64,000 nucleotides of DNA from Sphingomonas aracearum (GTDB lineage: Bacteria; Pseudomonadota; Alphaproteobacteria; Sphingomonadales; Sphingomonadaceae): contig NZ_QQNB01000001.1 of assembly GCF_003345355.1 (NCBI RefSeq), forward strand, positions 868,001 through 932,000. The letters are read 5' to 3'. Positions 8,769 to 16,722 of this stretch are shown here, one piece after another. The translations under genes were made by a program, and so were the position numbers. Numbering within the stretch: the first letter of the stretch is position 1; each line of letters starts with the position of its first letter. The notes under the pieces are model-generated. The model made no database searches. It saw only the letters and a list, made by a program, of their open reading frames with translations, and had not been told where the DNA came from.

Positions 8769-9787
8769 TGCGGTACGGATATTGGACGCCGGTGTTCGGC
8801 GGCTGGCTGCGCAATGTCGCGGACGAGGGCATGGAGGCGAGCTGGGACTATACCCGCCGCCTGACGCAACGCGCCGAGCAGATCGGCTACGACCTGACGC
8901 TGATCGCCGAGCTCAACCTCAACGACATCAAGGGCGTGGAGCAGCCCGCGCTGGATGCCTGGTCCACCGCCGCCGCGCTGGCCGCGGTGACGGAGAGGAT
9001 CGAGCTGATGGTGGCCGTCCGCCCCAACTTCCACCACCCCGCTTTGTTCGCCAAGGCGGCCGCGAACATCGACCGCATCGCCGGCGGGCGCCTCGCGCTC
9101 AACGTCGTGTCCTCCTGGTGGGCAGACGAGGCGAAGCAGTACGGCCTGCAATTCGACCAGCATGACGACCGCTATGCCCGCACCGAGGAGTGGCTGCGCG
9201 TGGTGGACGGCCTGTGGACCGAGGAGCGCTTCAGCTTCGAAGGCCGGTTCTATCGCACGGAAGACGCGATCTGCGCGCCCAAGCCGGCCAGGCGCCCCAC
9301 CGTCTATGCCGGCGGGGAAAGCGAGAAGGCCAAGGCGATGATCGCCGCGCAGTGCGACGCCTATGTCATGCACGGCGACCCCGCCGCCGCGATCGCGCCC
9401 AAGATCGCCGACATGGCCGCGCGGCGGGAAGCAGCAGGGCGCGCCCCCATGCAGTACGGCATGGCCGCCTATGCCATCGTGCGCGACAGCGAGGCGGAGG
9501 CGAAGCGCGAGCTGGAGCGGATCACCACCGTCACCGACCTGCCCGCCGGCTATGCCAATTTCGACCAGTGGCTGTCGGGCACGCAGCTGGAGCGCGAGCT
9601 GAAGATCCAGGAATATTCCGTCTCCAACCGCGGCCTGCGCCCCAACCTCGTCGGCACCCCCGAGCAGTTGCGCGAGCGGATCGCCGAATACGAGGCGGCC
9701 GGGCTCGACCTGCTGCTGCTCCAGATGAGCCCGCAGGCCGAGGAAATGGAGCGCTTCGCCGCGCAGGTGATCGGCACCGGCCTTTAG
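8768..9787 (+). CDS. LLM-class flavin-dependent monooxygenase (SsuD/SfnG-like)
   Basis: A 339-aa luciferase-like (TIM-barrel) oxidoreductase using reduced flavin. Recognisable parts are the N-terminal YGYWTPVFGG, the central GGRLALNVVSSWW and the flavin-phosphate segment PTVYAGGESEKAK. Relatives include alkanesulfonate and dimethylsulfone monooxygenases, so oxidation of an organosulfur or similar small molecule is possible but unproven. It overlaps the ATP-grasp gene by one base. No flavin reductase gene lies nearby. Transcription probably stops at the bidirectional hairpin at 9811-9843. Confidence 0.85.
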   Translation: MRYGYWTPVFGGWLRNVADEGMEASWDYTRRLTQRAEQIGYDLTLIAELNLNDIKGVEQPALDAWSTAAALAAVTERIELMVAVRPNFHHPALFAKAAANIDRIAGGRLALNVVSSWWADEAKQYGLQFDQHDDRYARTEEWLRVVDGLWTEERFSFEGRFYRTEDAICAPKPARRPTVYAGGESEKAKAMIAAQCDAYVMHGDPAAAIAPKIADMAARREAAGRAPMQYGMAAYAIVRDSEAEAKRELERITTVTDLPAGYANFDQWLSGTQLERELKIQEYSVSNRGLRPNLVGTPEQLRERIAEYEAAGLDLLLLQMSPQAEEMERFAAQVIGTGL

Positions 9788-9810
9788 GGCGCCCAGGAGC
9801 GGGCCAACAA

Positions 9811-9843
9811 AAAGCCCGCCGGGTCGGCGACCTGGCGGGCTTT
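9811..9843. terminator. Bidirectional Rho-independent terminator
   Basis: Outer stem AAAGCCCGCC (9811-9820) pairs with GGCGGGCTTT (9834-9843). Inner stem GGGTC/GACCT closes a 3-nt loop, giving about 15 paired bases. On the minus strand it is followed by TTTTTGTT, so it terminates tRNA-Val well. On the plus strand it follows the monooxygenase stop by 23 nt. Confidence 0.85.
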
Positions 9844-9845
9844 CA

Positions 9846-9920
9846 TGGTGGGCGTGGCAAGGATTGAACTTGCGACCCCTGCGATGTCAACACAGTGCTC
9901 TACCACTGAGCTACACGCCC
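9846..9920 (-). tRNA. tRNA-Val (GAC anticodon)
   Basis: Read on the minus strand, the acceptor stem GGGCGTG (from 9920) pairs with CACGCCC, followed by discriminator A and an encoded CCA (9846-9848). The D-arm contains AGCTCAGTGGTAGAGC. The anticodon arm is CTGTG-TTGACAT-CGCAG, giving anticodon GAC. The T-arm contains GTTCAATCC. All four arms pair well, and the length is 75 nt including CCA. Confidence 0.97.
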
Positions 9921-9932
9921 ACGGGAAGCGGG

Positions 9933-9961
9933 CCTTTAGCCGCCCGTGCGCGGCGACGCAA
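9933..9961 (-). promoter_or_regulatory. Predicted sigma-70-type promoter of tRNA-Val
   Basis: On the minus strand, a -35-like TTGCGT (9961-9956) and a -10-like TAAAGG (9938-9933) are spaced by exactly 17 nt. The -10 lies 12 nt upstream of the mature tRNA 5' end. Found by eye; not a measured start. Confidence 0.45.
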
Positions 9962-9988
9962 GCCGGCTTTTCAGGGAAAGCGCATCCG

Positions 9989-10366
9989 TCAGAGCCCGCC
10001 GCTCACGCTTTCCGTGTCGAACAGGCGATCCACCTCCATCACCAGGTCGCGCAGGTGGAAAGGCTTGGACAGGACGCGCGCCTGCGGCATCGGCTTGCCG
10101 GTCTTCAGCGTCACGGCGGCGAAGCCGGTGATGAACATCACCTTCAGGTCCGGCGCCATGTCCGCCGCCTTCTGCGCCAGCTCGATCCCGTCCATCTCCG
10201 GCATCACGATGTCGGTCAGCAGGAGGTCGAAATGCTCGCTTTCCAGCAGCGGGATCGCCGCCGTGCCGCGGTCCACGGCGCTGACGGCATAGCCGGAGCG
10301 TTCCAGCGCGCGGGTCAGATACTCGCGCATGACCTGGTCGTCCTCGGCCAGCAGAATTCTAATCAT
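9989..10366 (-). CDS. cpdR: CpdR-like single-domain response regulator
   Basis: A 125-aa receiver domain with no output domain. The acidic pocket is Asp9/Asp10, the phospho-acceptor is Asp52 in LLLTDIVMPEMDG, followed by Thr80 (FITGFAA) and Lys101 (LSKPFHLRDL). These segments match CpdR of Caulobacter, which when unphosphorylated primes the ClpXP protease for cell-cycle substrates and is controlled by the CckA-ChpT relay. I chose the ATG at 10366 (MIRILLAEDD); the frame is open to 10405. The tRNA-Val promoter lies just beyond the stop. It is divergent from the N-formylglutamate amidohydrolase gene. Confidence 0.88.
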   Translation of the reverse strand: MIRILLAEDDQVMREYLTRALERSGYAVSAVDRGTAAIPLLESEHFDLLLTDIVMPEMDGIELAQKAADMAPDLKVMFITGFAAVTLKTGKPMPQARVLSKPFHLRDLVMEVDRLFDTESVSGGL

Positions 10367-10476
10367 GGTGCCCCGCATTTCGGTCAGCGCCGGGTTATGC
10401 GCCAAGCGCTTAACATTTTCCAGCGAGCGACGCGGGCGATTGCGGCCTGCCGTGGCACATCCTAGGCTCCCGACGG

Positions 10477-11325
10477 ATGACAGGTGCCCCGCCCTTCTCG
10501 ATCCTGGACGGCGGCGCGGCGAGCCCCGTCGTGCTGTCGGTGCCGCATGCGGGGCGCGTCTACCCGCTGCCGCTGCGCGCCGCGCTGCGCGTGCCGGAAG
10601 CCGCGCTGCTGCCGCTGGAGGATCGCTACATGGACGTGCTGGCGCTCGCCGCGCGGGGCGTGGAAACCACCGTCGTGCAGCAGCATGCGCGCGCCTGGAT
10701 CGACCTCAACCGCGCCGAGAACGAACGCGATCCGGCGGTGGACGACGGCGCCGACAGGCTCCCGCTGCCGCTCGCCTCGGCGAAGCTGCGCTCGGGCCTG
10801 GGGCTGGTGCCGCGGCGCGCCAGCGGCACGGGGGACCTGTGGCGGCGCAAATGGGAGGCGGGCGAGATCGAACGGCGTATCGCCCAGGACCATCGCCCCT
10901 ATCATGCGGCGGTCGCCGCGGCGCTTTCGGCGGCCCGTGCACGGTTCGGCACGGCGGTGCTGCTCGACCTTCATTCCATGCCGCCGCTGCCCGGCAAGGG
11001 CTCTGCACGGATCGTGCTGGGCGATCGGTTCGGCCGGGCAGCCGCGGCGCGCTTCGTCCACCGGCTGGAGACGGCCGTGATCGGCCATGGCCTGCGCCCG
11101 GCGGTCAACACGCCCTATGCGGGCGGCCACATCCTCGATCGCCACGGAGCGCCGGCCGGCGGCGTGCATGCCGTGCAGATCGAGTTCGACCGCAGCCTCT
11201 ATCTCGACCGAACGCTGGCGCAACCCGGCCCGGGGCTGGAGCGCACCGCCGAGCTGCTGCGCGCGATGATCCGCGCCGTGGCCGACGAGGCCTTGGGCGG
11301 CGGCGCCACGCTGGCCGCCGAATAA
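10477..11325 (+). CDS. N-formylglutamate amidohydrolase family protein
   Basis: A 282-aa protein of the FGase/HutG-like family, which hydrolyses N-formyl-L-glutamate to glutamate and formate late in some histidine-degradation routes. Visible family features are SVPHAGRVYP at the N-terminus, the DLNRAENERDP segment, and the metal-site segment LLDLHSMPP. No other hut genes are present, so a general deformylase role is also possible. The stop codon lies at the far edge of the minus-strand sRNA terminator, so this transcript and the sRNA converge. Confidence 0.85.
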   Translation: MTGAPPFSILDGGAASPVVLSVPHAGRVYPLPLRAALRVPEAALLPLEDRYMDVLALAARGVETTVVQQHARAWIDLNRAENERDPAVDDGADRLPLPLASAKLRSGLGLVPRRASGTGDLWRRKWEAGEIERRIAQDHRPYHAAVAAALSAARARFGTAVLLDLHSMPPLPGKGSARIVLGDRFGRAAAARFVHRLETAVIGHGLRPAVNTPYAGGHILDRHGAPAGGVHAVQIEFDRSLYLDRTLAQPGPGLERTAELLRAMIRAVADEALGGGATLAAE

Positions 11326-11430
11326 AAAAACCACCCCGCGCTGGGAGCGCGAGGTGGCCGAGGTTCAGGGAGGAGCGCCCTGAAAGGGCGCGGCGCGGCT
11401 CCGCGAAAGGGGGGGACACGAAGGCCGCGT
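11324..11430 (-). ncRNA. Candidate trans-acting small RNA with a CUCCUCCC-type segment
   Basis: A roughly 105-nt minus-strand transcript is predicted between sapC and the N-formylglutamate amidohydrolase gene. Upstream is a promoter with 16-nt spacing. The RNA would fold into a 5' CGCGG/CCGCG-closed stem, a GCGCCC-TTTCA-GGGCGC hairpin, a single-stranded GCUCCUCCCUGAACCUC segment, and a terminator with T7 at 11331-11357. CCUCCUCCC-type segments that can pair with ribosome binding sites are known from alphaproteobacterial small RNAs. I see no credible ORF in it. Promoter, body and terminator are seen in sequence; the function is inference. Confidence 0.55.
11331..11357 (-). terminator. Rho-independent terminator of the sRNA candidate
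   Basis: CCACC-C-CGCGCT (11331-11342), loop GGG, AGCGCG-A-GGTGG (11346-11357), with one C/A mismatch. On the minus strand it is followed directly by seven T residues (11330-11324), a strong intrinsic terminator in that direction only. Confidence 0.8.
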
Positions 11431-11436
11431 AGACCA

Positions 11437-11464
11437 AATATAGGAGGGCGGCCCTTGGGTTCAA
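11437..11464 (-). promoter_or_regulatory. Predicted sigma-70-type promoter of the sRNA candidate
   Basis: On the minus strand, a -35 TTGAAC (11464-11459) and a -10 TATATT (11442-11437) are separated by 16 nt, close to the consensus in a very GC-rich genome. The predicted start is near 11430. The -35 lies inside the perfect hairpin at 11445-11474. Confidence 0.5.
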
Positions 11465-11474
11465 GGGCCGCCCT
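11445..11474. terminator. Perfect 13-bp hairpin downstream of sapC
   Basis: AGGGCGGCCCTTG (11445-11457) and its exact complement CAAGGGCCGCCCT (11462-11474) flank a GGTT loop. It starts 31 nt after the sapC stop and may end that transcript, although no T-run follows. It overlaps the sRNA -35 element. Confidence 0.5.
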
Positions 11475-11505
11475 CACAGTGCGTCGAAATGTTGCTTTCG
11501 CGCGA

Positions 11506-12285
11506 TCAGTTGACCGGCGCGAGCGTCGGCAGCGGCATCTTGCCCTGCGCGGCCTGGCGCGCGAACACCTCGCGGATCAGCGACAGCGAGAACAGGTGCG
11601 CATAGACCAGCGGCAGGAGGCCCGACTGGTGGATCTTGCGCAGCTGGTCGCCACGCAGGTTCTGCAGCTTTTCCTCGTTCACCATCTGGAAGCCGCGATA
11701 AACGAACGGGCGGTCGCTGTCGTTCGGCTGGATCGTCACCTCGCCCTCCATCAGCAGGTCCAGCTCGCGCAGTTCCTGCATGAACGAGGCGGTGCGGGCG
11801 CCGGCCTGCTCGAACGATTCGTTGAACGCCAGCACGTTGCGCGTGGTCTCGCTCGGCTCGCTGCCGTTGAACAGCGCCTCGCCCTCCTCGAAGGCGCCGA
11901 TCGCGCCGGAGGTCGGGTCGAAGCACAGCGACAGTTCCTGCGCATCCGGCCGCAGCCGCGCGAGCATGAACGGATAGCGGCGGATATAGGCCGGCACGTA
12001 CAGGTCGTTCTGGATCAGCGCGCCTTCGTCATCGACAAAGGTGTTCACGCCCTCGTTCAGGCCCATCAGCGCGATCGGCACCGCATCGTCGCCAACGGTG
12101 AAGACGATCGGCAGGTGCCGCTGCACCAGGCTGAACTCGTCCACCGTGACCGGCACGGCATGGTGCTGTGCCAGGAACGGCGCCTTGTCCAGCGGACGAA
12201 GGCGATAGTTGGCGTGCGCGTCGCTCGAAAGCGGCTCCAGCGCGTTGTAGAAGAGCGGCAGTTGCGAATTCGGCGCGCTGGCCAT
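11506..12285 (-). CDS. sapC: SapC family protein
   Basis: A 259-aa member of the SapC family, named from a Campylobacter surface-layer locus and common as a stand-alone gene in alphaproteobacteria; its biochemical role is not established. The N-terminal pattern (LPLFYNALEPLSS, then PVTVDEFSLVQRHLPIVF) and the EGEALFNGSEP and RGFQMVNEEKL segments are characteristic. No signal peptide is visible. It does not overlap the neighbouring FAD oxidoreductase gene, and a perfect hairpin lies just after its stop. Confidence 0.85.
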   Translation of the reverse strand: MASAPNSQLPLFYNALEPLSSDAHANYRLRPLDKAPFLAQHHAVPVTVDEFSLVQRHLPIVFTVGDDAVPIALMGLNEGVNTFVDDEGALIQNDLYVPAYIRRYPFMLARLRPDAQELSLCFDPTSGAIGAFEEGEALFNGSEPSETTRNVLAFNESFEQAGARTASFMQELRELDLLMEGEVTIQPNDSDRPFVYRGFQMVNEEKLQNLRGDQLRKIHQSGLLPLVYAHLFSLSLIREVFARQAAQGKMPLPTLAPVN

Positions 12286-12348
12286 CAGGTCTCTCCGGTT
12301 TCAGTGCAATCTCGCGCCGGCCCCCGCCCGCGCATGAGGATTTCCGCC

Positions 12349-13821
12349 CTAGATTGTGGCTCCGGCCGGCGCAAGCGTGACGAGCTTGCCCGGATTCAGC
12401 AGCTCGTGCGGATCGAACGCCGCCTTGATCGCGCGCAGGGCCGCAAGGTCGCCCGGCGCGGCGAGCCGTTCGAGCTCGGCGCGCTTCATCTGGCCGATGC
12501 CATGCTCGGCCGAGATCGATCCCCCGGCCGCCACCACCAGGTCGTGAACGAAGCGGGACACCTCCGGCGCGAGCTCGCGGTACCATTGCCCTGCCGACAT
12601 GCCGGGCGCGGCGCGGACGTGGAAGTGGATGTTGCCGTCGCCGAGATGGCCGAAGCCGGAGGCGTGGGTGCCGGGGAAGCGCGCCTCGCACGCGGCCGCC
12701 GCTTCCAGCATGAACCGCGGCATGGCGGCCACCGGCACGGAAATGTCGTGCTGCGCCGCCGGTCCTTGCGCGCGCTCGGCGGCCGACAACGCGTCGCGCA
12801 GCTGCCACAGCGCCTCCGCCTGCGCCTCGCTGGCGGCGATCGCCGCGTCCTTGATCAGGCCCTCCGCCAGCATCGACTCCAGCAGTCGTTCGAGGAGCGC
12901 GGAGGGGCCCTCCCCTTGCGCCGTCGTCGAGACCGCTTCCACCAGCACGTGCCAGCGGTGCTGCCCGGCAAGCGGCGCGCGGGCGTCCGGCAGGTAGGCG
13001 AGCGCCGCGGCCAGCGACCCTGCCGGCAGGATCTCGAAGCTTTCGATCGCCTCGGTGTCGGCCTCCAGCCGGCGCAGCACGCGCAGCGCCTGCTCCGGGC
13101 TGTCGAGGCCGAGCCAGCCCACCGCGCGCGCAGCGATCGCAGGGAACAGGCGCAGGCTCGCCGCCGTGATGATGCCCAGCGTTCCCTCCGCGCCGATCAG
13201 CAGCTGATCGAGGTCATAGCCGCGATTGTCCTTCTTCAGCGCCGCCAGCCCGTCATGCACCGCCCCGTTCGGCAGCACCGCCTCCACCCCGGCGACCAGG
13301 CTGCGCATGGTGCCGAAGCGCAGCACCTGCGTTCCGCCGGCATTGGTGGAGCACAGCCCGCCGATCGTCGCCGTCCCCCGCGCGCCCAGCGTCAGGGGAA
13401 AGCGCCGCCCGACCGTCGCCGCCGCCTCGTGCAGGTCGGACAGGATCACCCCGGCCTCGGCCACCGCAAGGTTGTCGGCGGCGGAGATCGCGCGAACGCC
13501 GTTCATCCGCCGCAGCGACAGGATCAGCGCCGAGCCGTCCGAAGGCGGCGTCGCCCCGCCGACCATGGAGCTGTTGCCCCCTTGCGGCACCAGCGCCACT
13601 CCCTCCTCCCGCGCCAGCGCGACCAGCCGCGACACTTCGGCGGTGGACGCCGGCTGCAGGATCGCCGGGGCAGCGCCGTGGAAACGGCCGCGCCAGTCGT
13701 GCAGCCAGGGCTCGATCAGGTCGGGGTCCGTCACGGCCGCGCGCGGCCCGAATGCGTCGCGCGCCGCCGCGACAAGGCGCGATTGGGCAGGAGTCATGCC
13801 GGCCAAGTGGCGGTAATTCAT
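12349..13821 (-). CDS. FAD-binding oxidoreductase (D-2-hydroxyglutarate/D-lactate dehydrogenase family)
   Basis: A 490-aa vanillyl-alcohol-oxidase-fold flavoprotein. The FAD PP-loop region VALVPQGGNSSMVGGATP and the following GARGTATIGGLCSTNAGG are intact, as is the C-terminal metal/substrate segment SAEHGIGQMKR. Such enzymes oxidise D-2-hydroxy acids (D-2-hydroxyglutarate, D-lactate) and feed electrons to the quinone pool or a cytochrome. Which acid is used cannot be told here. The start at 13821 has no clear Shine-Dalgarno; an ATG 24 nt further in (13797) is an alternative. Divergent from the secreted protein gene at 13860. Confidence 0.85.
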   Translation of the reverse strand: MNYRHLAGMTPAQSRLVAAARDAFGPRAAVTDPDLIEPWLHDWRGRFHGAAPAILQPASTAEVSRLVALAREEGVALVPQGGNSSMVGGATPPSDGSALILSLRRMNGVRAISAADNLAVAEAGVILSDLHEAAATVGRRFPLTLGARGTATIGGLCSTNAGGTQVLRFGTMRSLVAGVEAVLPNGAVHDGLAALKKDNRGYDLDQLLIGAEGTLGIITAASLRLFPAIAARAVGWLGLDSPEQALRVLRRLEADTEAIESFEILPAGSLAAALAYLPDARAPLAGQHRWHVLVEAVSTTAQGEGPSALLERLLESMLAEGLIKDAAIAASEAQAEALWQLRDALSAAERAQGPAAQHDISVPVAAMPRFMLEAAAACEARFPGTHASGFGHLGDGNIHFHVRAAPGMSAGQWYRELAPEVSRFVHDLVVAAGGSISAEHGIGQMKRAELERLAAPGDLAALRAIKAAFDPHELLNPGKLVTLAPAGATI

Positions 13822-13859
13822 GCGTTGTTCAACCGGAAGCGGTAACGCGCGAGGAAACC

Positions 13860-14309
13860 ATGCCGCATTCGCTCGCCTATCTTCCGCTCCTCCTCGCCGC
13901 GGCGCCCGTGCTCGGCCAGGACGGACGATCGCGATCCGACCTGGCGGTGGCGCAGCTTCGTGTGCAGCAGCGCATCATCGTGCGCATCCCCCGCCTGCCG
14001 ATCGGACGCCAGCCGCTCGATGCTCCGCCGATCCGCTGGGAGGAGAAGAAGGGGCCGAAATGCCTGCCGGTGGACGGGCTGCAAGGCGCCTCGCTTGCCG
14101 GGCGCAACGCGATCGACCTGATCGCCGACGGAGACGATCGCTTCCGCGCCGTGCTGGACGACGATTGCTCGCCCATGGATTTCTATTCCGGCTTCTATCT
14201 GAAGCCCACCGCCGACGGCATGGTATGCGCCGGGCGCGATTCGATCCGGGCACGGTCGGGGGGCAGCTGCCGCATCGACACGTTCCGCAAACTCGTCGCC
14301 AGGCGCTAA
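13860..14309 (+). CDS. Secreted hypothetical protein
   Basis: A 149-aa protein with a Sec signal peptide (hydrophobic LAYLPLLLAAAPVLG, cleavage near residue 20) and a mature part carrying three cysteines (CLPV, DDDCSPMD, MVCAG/SCRI region) that could form disulfides. I do not recognise the family. GAGGA precedes the ATG at good spacing, supporting this start over in-frame starts further upstream that would overlap the divergent oxidoreductase. Periplasmic or envelope location is inferred from the signal peptide. Confidence 0.7.
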   Translation: MPHSLAYLPLLLAAAPVLGQDGRSRSDLAVAQLRVQQRIIVRIPRLPIGRQPLDAPPIRWEEKKGPKCLPVDGLQGASLAGRNAIDLIADGDDRFRAVLDDDCSPMDFYSGFYLKPTADGMVCAGRDSIRARSGGSCRIDTFRKLVARR

Positions 14310-14405
14310 GGCACCGCCTCTTTTCTTGACTTTTCGGGGCAGTTCCGGAAAGCGCGGAAGCGCTTGGCCGGTACCTTGCGTATTGGTCCTTTTTCCGGAA
14401 CCTGC

Positions 14406-15806
14406 ATGACCTTCGCCGATCTCGGCCTTTCCGACGAACTCCTGTCCGCCGTCACGGCTGCGGGCTATACCGAGCCGACGCCGATTCAGGCGTCGGCGAT
14501 CCCGTCCGTGCTGATGATGCGCGACCTGATCGGTATCGCCCAGACCGGCACCGGCAAGACCGCCGCCTTTGTGCTGCCGATGATCGACGTGCTCGCCCAC
14601 GGGCGCAGCCGCGCGCGCATGCCGCGCTCGCTGATCCTGGAGCCGACGCGCGAACTCGCCGCACAGGTGGCCGAGAATTTCGAGAAGTACGGCAAGAACC
14701 ACAAGCTGTCCGTCGCCCTGCTGATCGGCGGGGTGCAGATGGGCGACCAGGTGAAGGCGCTGGAAAAGGGCGTGGACGTGCTGATCGCCACGCCGGGCCG
14801 CCTGATGGACCTGTTCGGGCGGGGCAAGATCCTGCTCACCGGGTGCAACCTGCTGGTGATCGACGAGGCGGACCGGATGCTCGACATGGGGTTCATCCCC
14901 GACATCGAGGAAATCTGCACCAAGCTGCCGGCGCAGCGCCAGACCCTGCTGTTCTCCGCCACCATGCCGCCGCCGATCAAGAAGCTGGCGGACCGGTTCC
15001 TGTCCAACCCGAAGACCATCGAGGTCTCGCGTCCGGCTTCGACCAACCTGTCGATCACGCAATGGCTGGTGCCGACATCCGGCCAGAAGAAGCGCGCCAC
15101 GCTGGAGCGGCTGCTGCGCGCGGAGGACGTGACCACCGCCATTATCTTCTCCAACCGCAAGACCACGGTGCGCGAGCTCAACAAGAGCCTGCAGCGCGAC
15201 GGCTTCCGCTCGGGCGAGATCCATGGCGACATGGAACAGCCGCAGCGGCTGGCCGAGCTGGACCGTTTCAAGTCGGGCGAGATCAACATCCTCGTCGCCT
15301 CCGACGTCGCCGCGCGCGGGCTGGACATCAAGGGCGTGTCCCACGTCTTCAACTACGACGCGCCGTGGCATCCGGACGACTACGTCCACCGCATCGGCCG
15401 CACCGGGCGCGGCGGTGCGACGGGCGTGGCCTTCACGCTGATGACGCCGGACGATGCCGAGAATATCGAGAATATCGAAAAGCTGACCGGCACCAGGATC
15501 CCGCGCTGGGAAGGGGGCGCGGAAGCCGAGGTCGAGGCTGCCCCCGCCCCCGCCTCCGCCGAGCCGCGAGAGAAGGCGCCGCGCAAGGGCCGGGGCAAGC
15601 GCCGGGACGAGACGCCGGCTCCTGTCGCGAGCGAGGACGCGCCAGCCGCGCCGCGCCGCGAACGCCGCCCCGAGCAGGCCGAGCGCCCCGCTCGCGCGGA
15701 GCGCGCCCCTGTCCCGGCCCCGTCGTCTTCGTTCCGCAGCGACGGACCGGACGAGGGCTGGAACGGCCCCATCCCGGACTTCCTGAGCTACAAGCTCGGC
15801 GCCTGA
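14406..15806 (+). CDS. DEAD-box ATP-dependent RNA helicase (RhlE-like)
   Basis: A 466-aa helicase with all core motifs: Q motif (YTEPTPIQ, 21-28), motif I AQTGTGKT (45-52), PTREL, TPGRLMD, DEAD in VIDEADRMLD, SAT, ARGLDIKGV and HRIGRTGRGG. A basic, Ala/Pro/Arg/Glu-rich tail of about 100 residues is probably disordered and RNA-binding, as in RhlE proteins of ribosome assembly and RNA turnover. The start at MTFADLGLSDE is the family N-terminus. The DUF1289 gene follows after 11 nt. Confidence 0.92.
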   Translation: MTFADLGLSDELLSAVTAAGYTEPTPIQASAIPSVLMMRDLIGIAQTGTGKTAAFVLPMIDVLAHGRSRARMPRSLILEPTRELAAQVAENFEKYGKNHKLSVALLIGGVQMGDQVKALEKGVDVLIATPGRLMDLFGRGKILLTGCNLLVIDEADRMLDMGFIPDIEEICTKLPAQRQTLLFSATMPPPIKKLADRFLSNPKTIEVSRPASTNLSITQWLVPTSGQKKRATLERLLRAEDVTTAIIFSNRKTTVRELNKSLQRDGFRSGEIHGDMEQPQRLAELDRFKSGEINILVASDVAARGLDIKGVSHVFNYDAPWHPDDYVHRIGRTGRGGATGVAFTLMTPDDAENIENIEKLTGTRIPRWEGGAEAEVEAAPAPASAEPREKAPRKGRGKRRDETPAPVASEDAPAAPRRERRPEQAERPARAERAPVPAPSSSFRSDGPDEGWNGPIPDFLSYKLGA

Positions 15807-15817
15807 GCGCCGCGCCC

Positions 15818-16018
15818 GTGGAGGAGGAGGACGGGTTCGAGATCGTCCCGGTGGTCGCGATCGAGAGCCCGTGCACCAACGTCTGCCGCATCGGCGCGGA
15901 CCGGCTCTGTGAGGGGTGCCGCCGCACCGTGGCGGAGATCGCCGGCTGGACCGCCGGCTCTCCCGAGTGGCGGGCGCGGGTGCTGGCGGACCTCGCCCGG
16001 CGCAAGCCTGGCGGCTGA
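15818..16018 (+). CDS. DUF1289 small cysteine-rich protein
   Basis: A 66-aa protein with the DUF1289 signature: CTNVC, then LCEGCRRTVAEIAGW, with four cysteines able to bind a metal or Fe-S centre. The function of the family is unknown. The GTG at 15818 is the best start: no ATG precedes the conserved region, and upstream in-frame codons run into the helicase gene. It probably shares the helicase transcript. A second GTG at 15851 would remove most of the acidic N-terminus. Confidence 0.7.
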   Translation: MEEEDGFEIVPVVAIESPCTNVCRIGADRLCEGCRRTVAEIAGWTAGSPEWRARVLADLARRKPGG

Positions 16019-16090
16019 CCCGTCAGTCGAGGCCTGGCGGATCGAGCGTCAGGCAGCGGCGCTGCACCCCGCCTGCGCGCGCGCCTGCCG

Positions 16091-16711
16091 TCAGGCCGCA
16101 GCCTCCGCGATCAGTGCATCGTCGATGGTCGCGGCGCGCTTGTACGCCTCCCGCGTCTCCAGCCCGGCCCAATAAGCGGTGAACGCCTCCCGCTGCGGCA
16201 ACGTCCCGAACTGCAGGCCCCAGCCGACCTGCGCCCCGACATAGACGTCCGCGGCGGAGAAACGGTCGCCCGCGACGAATGTCCGCCCGGCCAGCGCCTT
16301 TTCGAGCGTATCCACGGTGCGGTCGTAGCTGCCGTATCCGGCGAGCCGCCCCTGATCCTCGTTGGGGGTGAAGCCCAGCGACTTGTTGGTGACCGCCTGT
16401 TCCACGGGGCCTGCCGCGAAGAACAGCCAGCGGTAATAATCCGCACGATCGGCCATCGGCGGGGCGAGGTTCGCCGCGGGAAAGGCATCGGCGAGATAGG
16501 CGCAGATCGCCGCGCCCTCCGTCACCACGCGCCCGTCATGGACGATCGCCGGCACCTTGCCCATCGGGTTGATCGACAGGTAATCGGGCGCCTTCATGCC
16601 CGCCGCGTCGTAACCGAGCACCACCGTCTCGTACGGCGCGCCGACCTCCTCCAGCATCCAGCGGGCGATGCGGCCGCGCGACAGGGGGTTGGTGTAGAAG
16701 GTCAGCGCCAT
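16091..16711 (-). CDS. Glutathione S-transferase family protein
   Basis: A 206-aa GST: N-terminal thioredoxin-like domain with the glutathione-site segments YTNPLSRGRIARW, MGKVPAIVHDGRVVTEGAAI, then a helical C-terminal domain. It conjugates or reduces electrophiles with glutathione; the substrate is unknown. The ATG at 16711 matches the family start. The dienelactone hydrolase gene ends 11 nt upstream on the same strand, and the MBL gene before it makes a three-gene run that looks like one operon. Confidence 0.88.
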   Translation of the reverse strand: MALTFYTNPLSRGRIARWMLEEVGAPYETVVLGYDAAGMKAPDYLSINPMGKVPAIVHDGRVVTEGAAICAYLADAFPAANLAPPMADRADYYRWLFFAAGPVEQAVTNKSLGFTPNEDQGRLAGYGSYDRTVDTLEKALAGRTFVAGDRFSAADVYVGAQVGWGLQFGTLPQREAFTAYWAGLETREAYKRAATIDDALIAEAAA

Positions 16712-16722
16712 CGAACGTCTCC

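Noticed and set aside
9846..9989. Genomic island attachment at tRNA-Val
   Set aside because: There is no integrase and no second copy of the tRNA 3' end visible; flanking genes are ordinary core genes.
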